A program made the translations under genes and the position numbers. Shown here in pieces: positions 39,901-49,509 of a stretch of 64,000 nucleotides of DNA. The notes below the pieces were generated by a model, which was not told where the DNA came from, ran no database searches, and saw only the letters and a list, made by a program, of their open reading frames with translations. This DNA comes from Plantago major (taxonomy: Eukaryota > Streptophyta > Magnoliopsida > Lamiales > Plantaginaceae): positions 58,066,932-58,130,931 of the forward strand of contig CM048844.1 of the NCBI GenBank assembly GCA_026545765.1, in the 5' to 3' direction. Position 1 is the first letter of the stretch, and each line of letters begins with the position of its first letter.

Positions 39901-42900
39901 TTCACTCCGCAAGGGATAGCTTCTGGGAAGCTGATCAACACATCTTCAAACAGCATTCCATCCAACTGTGGCCATCTTTTTATGTAGAACTCACAATGTT
40001 CAAATCCAAGAATGTCTTCCCATATCTGCTCTACCAAGTTCAGAGTATAAAGAAATGCATTTAAGTTGAAATGGAGATAAAATGCAATCAGTTCAAGTTG
40101 CAGAGGTGAAGCTGTAACATAACGTAATTACAAGATGACCTGAGCAAGGCCAGGTTGCCGGGCACATTGAATCATCAGTCTACCGATTACATCATGTGCC
40201 ACAACAGTCTCAACAAGATCGCCACCAACAAGTTTAACTAGGACTTCATTATCTAGATCACTTAGTTCAACCACTATATGTGCCCTTAATCCTTCTTTCA
40301 CGCCTGTAAGGCTTAAAACAGTCCTCAATGCACGAGCATCACTCTGCATTGATCAGAACACCAAATGGTTATCGCTGTTTCACATTGTCGTTATTGACAG
40401 AAGCTCAATTACCACTGAGCTAACCTGGTCAGCATTTCCATCATCAGCAAGGACAATTATAGCACGGGCCTTAGAAACAGATACCTAGGAGGTAGTTAAC
40501 TTGTCAACTTGGTTCATAACCATTAAGCATTACTTGAGATATGAAACAAAAGATGAAGAAACCAACAGAACAATGTACTTTTTTAAGGTCAGCTAATATC
40601 AGAGGACTCCCACTTCTGCATATGACTGATGTTCCTCTGAAGTCAAACTCCATCTTAGCAATGTCCATCTCCATCTCTTCTTTGTCACGCTCAGCCATGA
40701 CGACAACAATTCCTCCGCCCAAACTCTCATTGGCTATGGCAAGTTGATTTAGCAATGATCCCTAGATATGAGGAAGTCCCAGTCACTACTACCCATGCAT
40801 AAGGTCAATACTAAAACTGAAAGACAAGATTCTTTTAAATGAACAATATATACATATATATATGCTGTCAAACCACATGAAAAAGTCTTGGAACTTCAAT
40901 CTCTTGCCCACATAACGAACAAAACCTACCAGTTTATCGCTCCACCCAAGTATTAAAGTGTGGTTCTGCTCTACAACTTCACTTCTTCCCTTCCTCAGTG
41001 AGTCAAACTTCTCGGAAATTGCATCAGAAACAAGTCCAAGCATCATTGCAAATATGAGCATCCCACCAAAACTAATGGAAACGGAAACTAGTCTAGGACC
41101 AAAGCCTTCGGAATCAGCATGGTTTCCCGAACTTGCTACATATGTCCAAGAAAGCCACAGGGAATCGGCCAGACCGTCATTTGTCACTCCATATAGAGCT
41201 AACCCACCAAGACATATTAATAACAGAGTAGCTATTAACAAAGCAAGAGGCTTAGCATACGGGTTGACGGACAAAAACAAATCCACCCTGTAAGCAAGCT
41301 GTTTGTTCAAAGAAACGTCCTCTGCATTATTGTCTACTGATTTCCTTGTATTTGAGACATAGTCGACATATTTGAAGAAAATAAAAGGGAGAGACAACAA
41401 AATGATCGAAACAGCGAGAGCGGCATGTTTTAGGCTGTTGCTTGGAAGACCATTCTTAGTAACATGCTCTGTTGATGCATTATCTATATCTACAGATTCC
41501 ACCAAATTGCAAAGTTTTAATCTCACGTGGAGCTTGGAGACTTGATCCTGCATAACAATTGTAAAACAAATGAGGGAGCTGAAATGAATTAGCCAGTGAA
41601 TATATGTGCTTGGAAGAATGTCATATTTAAACCAATAAAAAAGGATGGAAAAGGGGAAGTTATCAGCTATCACTACATAGTAGAATTAAGTCAAGACAAG
41701 CATGCATTGAGAAAATTGTACTGGGAATGAGATCATTGCTAAATCAACATACTATTTATCGCCCACCAGCCTCCTACCAACGCTTAGGAAGGGAGTAATT
41801 ATCGACGAGCTTTTCCCTCTACTATTTGTCCATCTTCATGCCCTTATGCAATGTGACGGGTCCGACCGAGTTCTACTTAAGAAAGACTACAATTACATTT
41901 CAATATCCGTGACTCAGGAGTCAGGACCAAGAAATCATGAGCTTGAGAACTCAATAGTTGTTACTATATAAATAATGCTTTTGAATCTACAATGATTAAC
42001 TATATTTTAGTTCAGACACTTATATATTTCTTTCTAACGTAATTTTGACCCAAAAAGAAAAGTTCAAAATCAGCTTTAAATGTAAGTAGCAGCTGCTATA
42101 GGCCGCCTCCGCAACGTAATCCGCCCCGGGCACTAGAGGCATTTTTGAATTCGCACGGCCCCGTAGAGGCTGGGGCACTACATGGTTAACTCTGATCATA
42201 GGTATAAATACTTGGTTGTTTTTCAGTTCCATCCTAGTCTAACTAAGCATTGGACTGATGACATAAAATAATTGTAAATTGTATATGCAGATAGAAGTGA
42301 GTCGTTGGCTAGCGATTAAAATCGCGTAAACTTGATTAAAAACACCTATCGTTGGCCAAACAGCCTAGTATAGTTTGATACTACCTCCGTCCCGGTTTCA
42401 TCTTCCCGCGGGCCCGGGCACAAGATTTAAGAGAAAATTGAATAAAGTAGAAGAGATGGTGATAAAGTATGAAAGAGAGTGAATGAAGTATGATAAATAG
42501 TGAATAAAGTAGGAGAGATGGTGTATAAAGTAGGAGAGAGATTTTCATTTAAAGTGTTGTTACGGACATGTGTCCAATCCGTTAAGGGCGCCATAGAGCG
42601 TGTCCTAAAGCGCATCACGGCTTAATTAGCCAATTCAGTACTGGTCCGACCTCACATGGTCCGCCCAAAGTGAATCGACCAGTACGCTAAAGGTCACTAC
42701 AACCTTACAGCTAGTTCGAGCTAGCTGAGAGAAGGACTTACAAACCTGGCCACGCCAGTACAGAGATGCCAAACGGACCGGACGAGGAAATCTCGGACGC
42801 CACCATCACGATAAGCCCAAACGTATATAATGTAACCATCGAGATACTTGGTGAGACTCTAGGCTCGGACATCCAGAGTCACCCAAGGGCAGATCAACCA

Positions 42901-44423
42901 AGCAGACAGGTATGTCCGAGGGACTAACACGGACCCAACGTGCGGAACAGTACTCTCAGAGGGAAAGGACCAAACTACCCTCCCGGCCCATTAACTAGTA
43001 TTGGATTACTATTCACTAATGGGCCATGGGCCAAAGGTAGCATTGGTGTCCAAATCTGAGGCATACACTTGGCATCATCTTATGAGCTACTTCATAAGTA
43101 TATGATAACTATAAATATAGCACAAGGTCCAAGACCTTAAGGTAAGTGATAATTCCATAGTAACAAGTATCCCTTGATATCTTAACCTTTCCCGCTACTA
43201 TTGCATTGAGAGCTTTCATCTCTCCTTTGAGTAAAGCCTCCTTCCGGATTGACTTAGGCAATCCGGGTAATCCATTCTAACCCCCCCCCCCCTAGTCCTT
43301 TCAGGTACTCTTGCTCGGACAAGCCTTCTCTCGGACTTCAAGTTGGAGGTGGATCTTAGATTAGGTTACTTGTAGTAGTAGTGTTAGTGTTTGAGGTTTT
43401 ATCCCTCAACATAAAGGATGAGAAGATGAAGTTGGGACGGACCAAAACGGAATGCGGGAAGATGAAACTTGGACGGAGGGAGTATATAAGTACTCCCTCC
43501 GCCCCGAACTCAACTTCTCATTTTCTGTTTTGGTGCGTCCCATACTCGACTTCCTCTTCTTTCAATGGAAAATCTCTCACCTACTTTATTCACATTTGTC
43601 ATACTTTATTCACTATCTTTCCTACTTTATTCATACTAACTATTTCCTACTTTATTTACTATTTTTCCTACTTTATTCACTTCAATTTATTTTAAAACTT
43701 ATGTCTGGACGTCCGGGACGGAGGGAGTATGAGATAGTGAGTGTTGAATGATTATAGTCCAGATAATAGCACTGGCAGTAAGTATTAAACTTCCAAGGCA
43801 ATCACAAAAAATGGCATGAATATCATCATCTAAATAAACAGTAATTGGGCAAGAAAGAAAGAACTGCACTTGTATAAGTTAAAATGAGTTTGACTCCGAT
43901 TTAATCTTGAAGTTATATAATGAAACTTTAAATAAATAGATTTGGTACCTGTAAAAGAGTAACCCGGTGATGCAAGGAAATATTTTTGTGAAGGAGTGAA
44001 GAGAGCAGCACGATGAGCAGTACCTACAGGATCGTACAACAATCAAACATAGAAATTGAAAAAAATTAAATTTTGAGACGAATGAGTAGAAAGGAAGGAG
44101 CAGAAGCTTACCGTGGCAGTGAAAGAAGTAAGGTGCCAAGTAAAAAAAGTATGGGGCGCTTTGGAAAGGGGATCGAGCGTTGACTTGTCGTGAAATTGAT
44201 GAATCATCGGAGTGGAATTAGCGGCGAATTGGAAGTTGTGTGATTGTGAATTGGAATTGGAATTGGAATTGGAATTGGAAGAAGGTTGTGTGAGGTGGTG
44301 AGAAGAGAATCTGCGCCTACGACGATTGGTAGTGGTGTGTGTAGAGTGAATGTAAGAGTATGATGGAAATATCCAGTCTCTCGTCGTCCCATTGCTGCCG
44401 GACGAAGAAGAAGCAGCAGCCAT
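36922..44423 (-). CDS. CASTOR: CASTOR nuclear-envelope ion channel, 12 exons plus one duplicated exon
   Basis: Exons in transcript order: 44423-44112, 44023-43949, 41547-40930, 40761-40579, 40484-40425, 40343-40140, 40025-39777, then 38920-38822 (8a) or 38765-38667 (8b), 38460-38266, 38005-37913, 37532-37266, 37140-36922. With either exon 8 the product is 857 aa, close to the known size of Lotus CASTOR. Features include a polar, Ser/Asn-rich N-terminus, four hydrophobic segments (near 107-127, 171-190, 228-249 and 281-303), a pore loop (SWTYVASSGNHA, residues 261-272) and tandem RCK-type domains beginning with HTLILGWSDK and ILLCGWRRD. It ends WSLGDVFVVIAEKE. Residue choices such as LVNREG-like, ARQRRE and INPPAK favour CASTOR over POLLUX/DMI1. 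The family acts at the nuclear envelope in perinuclear calcium oscillations that drive root symbioses; that role is inferred. The start ATG at 44423 fits MAAASS; an in-frame upstream ATG exists at 44477. Confidence 0.95.
38667..38765 (-). CDS. CASTOR exon 8b, canonical copy
   Basis: 99 nt, 33 codons, phase 0 at both ends. The acceptor is TTCTGCAG and the donor GTAATA. It encodes VWSGNLPKNELVERSFER, then ILLCGWRRDMEDMIM. The VW-x-G-x-LPK start is what I expect of CASTOR proteins, so this is taken as the standard exon. It lies 56 nt downstream of exon 8a. Confidence 0.9.
38822..38920 (-). CDS. CASTOR exon 8a, alternative copy
   Basis: 99 nt, 33 codons, phase 0 at both ends. The acceptor is TTCGTTCAG and the donor GTAAGC. 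It encodes VKDATLMHIARPARKSQK, then ILLCGWRRDIDDMIV. The second half matches exon 8b and the known RCK2 start closely; the first half differs strongly from the canonical linker. There are no stops. Confidence 0.85.
39149..39172 (+). repeat. Poly-C run in CASTOR intron 7
   Basis: About 20 consecutive C with one A, in the intron before exon 8a. Such runs are error-prone in sequencing, so the exact length is uncertain. Confidence 0.85.
42379..43484. mobile_element. Stowaway-like MITE in CASTOR intron 2, split by a solo LTR
   Basis: The left end TACTACCTCCGTCCC and right end GGACGGAGGGAGTA are inverted copies. The interior has the ATAAAGTAGGAGAGA phrases typical of this family. It is interrupted at 42554/43412 by the LTR; without it the MITE would be about 245 bp. 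Confidence 0.9.
42555..43411 (+). repeat. Solo LTR (gypsy-type), 857 bp, with 5-bp TSD
   Basis: It starts TGTTGTTACGGACATGTG, ends CCCTCAACA and is flanked by exact TAAAG duplications (42550-42554 and 43412-43416). A C-run precedes CTAGTCC near 43281. The LTR at 61798-62700 on the other strand shares the start, the internal GGGCCATGGGCC block, the C-run and the end. With no internal region present, the usual origin is LTR-LTR recombination. Confidence 0.93.
43491..43729. mobile_element. Stowaway-like MITE in CASTOR intron 2
   Basis: TACTCCCTCCGCCCC at the left and GGGACGGAGGGAGTA at the right are inverted copies; length about 239 bp, beside a TA target. The interior has several TCCTACTTTATTCAC-like phrases. 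Only 6 bp separate it from the previous MITE. Confidence 0.92.
44243..44282 (-). repeat. Hexanucleotide repeat in CASTOR exon 1
   Basis: Tandem TCCAAT units (minus strand) encode a Ser-Asn repeat (about five SN pairs) in the N-terminal region. Changes in unit number would stay in frame. Confidence 0.9.
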
Positions 44424-45840
44424 GTTTGCTCCAAAACTCAACAAACAGACGAGACGACGACTAAAATTAAAGAGCAATCAACACTCGAATGGAATCTAAT
44501 ACTACTGTTTTAACCGGGAAGATGGACAAGGCAGTTAGTTGGAATTTGGAAAAGAAGAGAAGAGAAGACCTTTTAAAATTTTGGAGCTAGCCTGCACTTT
44601 CCTTCGTCATTCAACTGTCCAATCATGATATACAAAAGATCTTGACAACACCGCTTCCATCCGCAATTGAATTCGAATCCAACAAAGGAATTCTGAAAAT
44701 ATGTAAACGCAACAAACATCCTTCACAAGCTCTTCACCTACAATTGCATCAAGTAGAATAAGTACTTGCAGAGAGGAAATGGAACGAAAGAAGATATCCG
44801 CTGTCACAATCAAGGTCAATTCTCAGCGCTATGTTGAATGAACAAAATGATTGCGATTCCACATCGGAGTTGAATTTGTCGATTATTGAGCAGCACCACA
44901 AGAAAATTTCCCTTTCTGATCGGTTTTCTGGAGATGATGATCGGATGATGATTATGGGTTGTTGTTCTGGAGTTGGAGATGATTTATGAGAAATATATGT
45001 TGTTTATTTAATTTAGGTAGTAAATTGATGATGATTTTAAATTTTAATAATGGTGTTTTTAATATTATGATTTTCAAAAAGAAAATTAATTTAATATATT
45101 CAAAGGCGAAACACGCACAGAAAGAATATTTGAGTCTAATACCTGTAATACTTAAAGAATAATTCATAAAGAACACTTAAATACGAAGAATCCATCAATC
45201 TTCACCGTTAGATTTATCATCTAATGGCTTAAAATAAGTGACTGAAGTTAGTCAGGGCAACACCTTGACTGAAGATAGAAGATTCCAAGTTGGTTTACCC
45301 ATATATTGATTTTAAAGTTTATGTCTTATTTTACCACATGTTTTCTTATGTTGTTGCGTACTTGTACAATTTAATATTTAATTATATATACAAATAAATT
45401 AATTAAAATTATAAATTAATTTTTACGGATATTATTAAAATACGCTACTTACTAAATTTCATTTTCTTAGCACGTCAATGTATTAAAAGAAAACTGAAAC
45501 CACACACGTACTTGAAGTTAAGGACAAGTGTTATAATTATAATCCAAACATGTTACATGAGTTTTGTTTGGTATTAAGCTCAAACTCCATATAGTGGTAG
45601 TACATTTGAATTAGTCGTGTAGAAATCCGCGAAGTAAACTCAACTTTGTGAACACTCGGACTAAACAAAATGAATAGTATAGCGTCGAGTTTAATTTCAA
45701 TTACGTTTTTCGGCGAAGCTTAATTAAAATTCGATAAGCTCAAACTTGATTTTAATACAAAACACCTAGAATTTCTTTTGAAATTTAAAACCATAAGAAA
45801 TTAAAATATTTAAAACTTAATATTATACATGTTTATTCAT
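44424..45840. other. CASTOR upstream region, no gene recognised
   Basis: The CASTOR promoter must lie in the first part. Short frames exist around 44607-44989, but none resembles a known protein. The region from 45.0 to 45.8 kb is very AT-rich and repeat-like. Confidence 0.5.
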
Positions 45841-46095
45841 AAATTACCGCCTAACAATTTCACCACTTATTATTCTCCGCTTTTCAGATAGATATCTACG
45901 TGAGGATCTGAAAATCCGTGCCTTTTGTTGCATCAAACTCGATGTCATCATCAACACCGGCTTAAAACATCCACTAACTGGGTTAAAACCATACCAACTC
46001 TCATCAAAACTATCACATTGATAATTAAAACAAAGAAGGAACATGCAACGCAAGCTAAAAACAGTAACATTGATATATAAAACCATAACAGTGTT

Positions 46096-46740
46096 TGTAA
46101 CGCCCCGTAATTTCAAGTCAAGTACAAAGAGCTTAAAAGGGTTGAGAACGCTACTCATACCAACAAGGTGCACCTTTCTTTTCGGGAATTCACCCATAAG
46201 AACTCCAGGGTTAAGCGTGCTTGCTCTGGAGCAATCTTAGGATGGGTGACCAACCCAAGTTCTGCTCATGCATGTGAGACAAAATGAGCGGAAAGGACAT
46301 GTGTTGATGCCAAAGATATCACCCGAGAGTCTTTTGAATCGCTGCCCAGTGGTGGCTACCATTGGTCATTACAAATGGTATCAGAGCCGTGCCAACCCAA
46401 AGCCCACAAGGGGTGGACGGTTGGTCGGACCATGGTGCGGCGGGGACGTCGCACAATTCAAGTGGGGGTGAATGTAATGCCCCGTAATTTCAAGTCAAGT
46501 CCAAAGAGCTTAAAATGGTTGAGAACGCTACTCATACCAACAAGGTGCACTTTTCTTTTCGGGAATCCACCCATAAGAACTCCAGGGTTAAGCGTGCTTG
46601 CTCTGGAGCAATCTTAGACGGTGACCAACCGAAATCTCTGTCGCGCAGTGAGCAAAAATCTGGAAAAGGACATGTGTTGATGCAAGATATCACCCAGAGA
46701 ATGTATGAAGAATCACATTACCGATACTTCATTAGTCACA
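46096..46740 (+). mobile_element. Cassandra-type TRIM with 5S rRNA-like LTRs
   Basis: Two LTRs of about 270 bp (46096-46373 and 46473-46740) both start TGTAA(C/T)GCCCCGTAATTTC. Between them are only about 100 bp: a primer site TGGTATCAGAGCC (46376) and a purine-rich tract before the second LTR. Each LTR contains a 5S rRNA-like segment with AACTCC..GGTTAAGCGTGCTTG, including the polymerase III control-region sequence. No coding capacity. Size, PBS type and 5S content are the hallmarks of Cassandra elements. Confidence 0.92.
46198..46256 (+). ncRNA. 5S rRNA-like segment in the 5' LTR (not a functional 5S gene)
   Basis: It resembles the A-box to C-box part of plant 5S rRNA (AAGAACTCCAGGGTTAAGCGTGCTTG ... 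GATGGGTGACC, given here as its two ends). The rest of the 5S gene is diverged, so it is a retroelement module. A second copy is at about 46575-46630. Confidence 0.8.
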
Positions 46741-47639
46741 AAGGTTTCTTAAAACTATTACAAAACATTTGCAAAAAATCAAATCATAAATATTCATCAC
46801 AAGATATCAGTAGGAAATTCATGAATAAATCAACTACTAAAGGCGATAGTTACCATTAGATTGCGTTCTGTTGTTTCTTAAAACTATTACAAAACATTTG
46901 CAAAAAATCAAATCATAAATATTTCTCAGAAGCTAAAACACTAACAACATTGATGCTTAAAACTACAACAATAGGTCTTAAAACTATAACATATGCACTA
47001 AAAACAATAACAGGCAGAAATATTCAACATAAGCTAAATATAGTAACATTAAATGCTTAAAACTATAACAGTGCATCTAAAAACTATAACAATGCCTCTT
47101 AAAACTGTAACAAAACATGAACATGCAACACAAGCTAAAAACAGTAACATTGATGCTTCAAACCATAACAGTGCCTCTTAAAACTATAACAATGCATCTT
47201 AAAACTATAACAGAGAATTTGCAAAAAATCAAATCATAAATATTCCACCCGATGCTAAAAACAGTAACGTTGCTGCTTAAAACTATAATAATAGGTCTTG
47301 AAACTATTAACATATACGCTAAAACAATAAAAGGTGAAAACATTCAACACAAGCTAAAACCATAACAATGATGCTTACAACTTTGACACCAGCTCTTAAG
47401 ACCATAACAAAGCACCAGATAACATGATTGTGAAATGATACGATTTTCACTGTACGTATTTCAGATCTGGAAACATCAGATCGTAAAGTCAACGAAAGAC
47501 GAAAATAAAAGATCAAATTTCACTTCCATTTGAGATTTTAACGAAAAACGCGAGATGAATTTGTTGATTTGAACATTTTAGCATCTGGATCTGAAAATCC
47601 GTTGGATACTACTAGCAGATATAGGTAGATAATGGATTA

Positions 47640-47830
47640 ACAGGAAAGTTGTACTAACCCTTCGCCATTTTTGGAGGGAGGGAGGGAGAGACGGAGGTGT
47701 GAATGTTTCTCTCACTAGAACTTTTGTAGAGATAGAAAGATGATTGAGTGGTGTGACTTTTGTGAGAGAGTGTTGTTTGTGTGGAGTATTTATATAAAAA
47801 CTACTGATCGGTTTGTAGTGTTTCTGACCG
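47640..47830 (-). promoter_or_regulatory. Promoter-like leader facing the phrase array
   Basis: On the minus strand a TATA-like TATATAAATA (47788-47797) is followed by a CT-rich leader with three tandem CTCC(C) units, an ATG in AAAAATGGCGAAGG (47666-47668) and an immediate donor-like GGTTAGT. The phrase array then lies downstream as if in the first intron. The only support is sequence appearance. Confidence 0.4.
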
Positions 47831-48063
47831 GTTTTTTATTGTGAAAAAAAGATTTTTCTATAGATTAGGAAAATCTTCAATTTTACTATACTTACTCATT
47901 TTTTATAACTCAGTTACTATTCATATTTTCCATAAACTCAATTTTTTAATTCTATACCAAACAGTCAGATAATTTTTTGTTGGACATAAATTATTTGTGG
48001 TGAAATTTATAAGCTAGTTGTTGTTCAGGGCTTATTAAAAAATAAGCTAGATAAATTGTTTAA

Positions 48064-48324
48064 GGCTCTTTGTAGCACAAGCTTATCATCTTGATGAGTT
48101 TATTTTCGTAATAAGACTGTTACGTGAACGCCTAGCTGGTAGCTAATATCCTAGCTGATCTGAGCTTGTCTAGCTAGGAAGTTTATAAAAAAAAAAAAAT
48201 AGCTGATTTGTTTATATATACCATATTTAGCAAATCAGCTAGTTTACCAGATAATTGATTTACCAAACACTTTTATAAAAACAACACTTATCAGCTACCA
48301 GCTAGCTTTTGCTAAACAGAGCCT
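48064..48324. mobile_element. hAT-like MITE
   Basis: The left part AGGCTCTTTGTAGCACAAGC and right part GCTAAACAGAGCCT are imperfect inverted ends. The interior is rich in AGCT-containing phrases (CAGCTAGTTTACC). The same end type occurs at 11246-11374. Confidence 0.5.
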
Positions 48325-48607
48325 ATAAGTATATAGTCCCTGTTTGTCGAAACTTGTTGAGAAGCATTGTTGATAGGTTAGTTGATTCTTATGTAGATGT
48401 TTAATAAATTAATTGGCTCATTTGCTAAAGGTAAGTTTACAAACTCAAATAAGCCAGTTTTTTTTTAATTAACTACCCGAACAAAATTATTAGATCACTA
48501 GCTTATAAACTATTAGATAAACGTTCACGTAACATACTTAATTTCTAAAATTATTTCATCGAGCTTATAAACTAGTCCTAAACAATGCCATATTATATTT
48601 AACAAAG

Positions 48608-49490
48608 GGAAAATTACATATACTGCCCCTTAAATATAGCCTCTTTACACATTGGTACCTGGAATGACGACTATTACAAATTAGTACAAATTTAACAAAG
48701 ATGGAATTTAAAAATTACAACCAAGCACAAAAGTCATTTTTTTCAACTATTTTATTTTTCTTTATAATTCATTAATTTTAATTTATTGCAAAATACACCC
48801 AACACTTTAAATTTCTTATAAAAAAAACCCAAAAAAATTACTTATTAAAATTCCTACCCTTCTTCTTCCCCACCACACCACCACCTCCTTCTTCCCTACC
48901 ACTTCCATCCACCTTTTCCCCCACCACGACCAATCATCTTCTTCCCCACCACTACATCTCACAACACCACCACCACCACATTCAGGACCACCACCACAAC
49001 GGAAAGGGAAAGCTCCGGACCGGAGCTTCCCCGGAAGCAACATAGTTTACATGGCGGAAGCACTGTGCTTCCGCCATGGAAGCTCCAGATCAGAGTTTCC
49101 ATGGCGTGCCAGAGCTTACAAGGCGGAAGCTCAGCTTCCGCCATGGAAGCTCCAACAGAGGTTCCGTCTTTGCCGGAGCTCCGACAGGCGAGATGACCGT
49201 GTGTGTATTTGAAAAAAATTGTTTTGTTGGCTATTTATGTTAGTTATGAAATTATGGGGGCTATTTAAAATTCTTTGGGCTATTTTTGTAAGTTATAAAA
49301 ATATTTGAGTCAAATACGTAAATGAAACTTGTAAATTGTAACAAAGTCCATTTTATTTTCTTTTCCATTTAAATGTTAGTTGGTCAACTTAAAAAAAAAG
49401 ATTTTGGGTGTGGATGTAATTGTCACCATTCTGGGCATGAATATGTAATTAGCTTAAATTTAAAGGGTACTATATGTAATTCGTCTACAA
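48608..49490. mobile_element. Non-autonomous Mutator-like TIR element with GC-rich palindromic core
   Basis: The left end (GGAAAATTACATATACTGCC, then CTTAAATATAGC) is mirrored at the right by GCTTAAATTTAAAGGGTACTATATGTAATTC, given here in shortened form as AAGGGTACTATATGTAATTC. Inside are a CCA-rich stretch (48850-48990) and GC-rich palindromes at 49000-49190. No transposase. Confidence 0.65.
49050..49142. repeat. Two near-perfect hairpins in the GC-rich core
   Basis: Arms 49050-49062 and 49066-49078 (CATGGCGGAAGCA and its complement, 3-nt loop), and arms 49122-49131 and 49133-49142 (GGCGGAAGCT and its complement, 1-nt loop). GGAGCTTCC-type phrases recur around them. Confidence 0.9.
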
Positions 49491-49509
49491 AACAAATCAG
49501 CTAATTAAG

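Larger units (their letters stand above)
45900..47600. repeat. Irregular short-phrase array, core AAAACTATAACAATG
   Basis: From about 46010 to 47410 the phrase and variants (AAAACAGTAACATTGATGC, AAAACTATAACAGTGCC) recur with short linkers in one orientation. A direct repeat GGATCTGAAAATCCGT lies at each side of the array (45904 and 47587). A Cassandra-type element is inserted in it at 46096-46740. Confidence 0.85.

Noticed and set aside
41548..43948. Genes in CASTOR intron 2
   Set aside because: The open frames lie in MITEs and the solo LTR and match no protein family.
36922..44423. POLLUX/DMI1 or a plastid POLLUX-like channel instead of CASTOR
   Set aside because: The C-terminal residues and the second RCK domain fit CASTOR as remembered better than POLLUX, and length fits too. 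A tree would settle it.
44607..44989. Small gene upstream of CASTOR
   Set aside because: Short frames exist on both strands, but none has a recognisable domain, splice structure or start context.
46198..46630. Functional 5S rRNA genes
   Set aside because: Only the internal control-region part is similar, it occurs once in each LTR, and the rest of the gene is missing.
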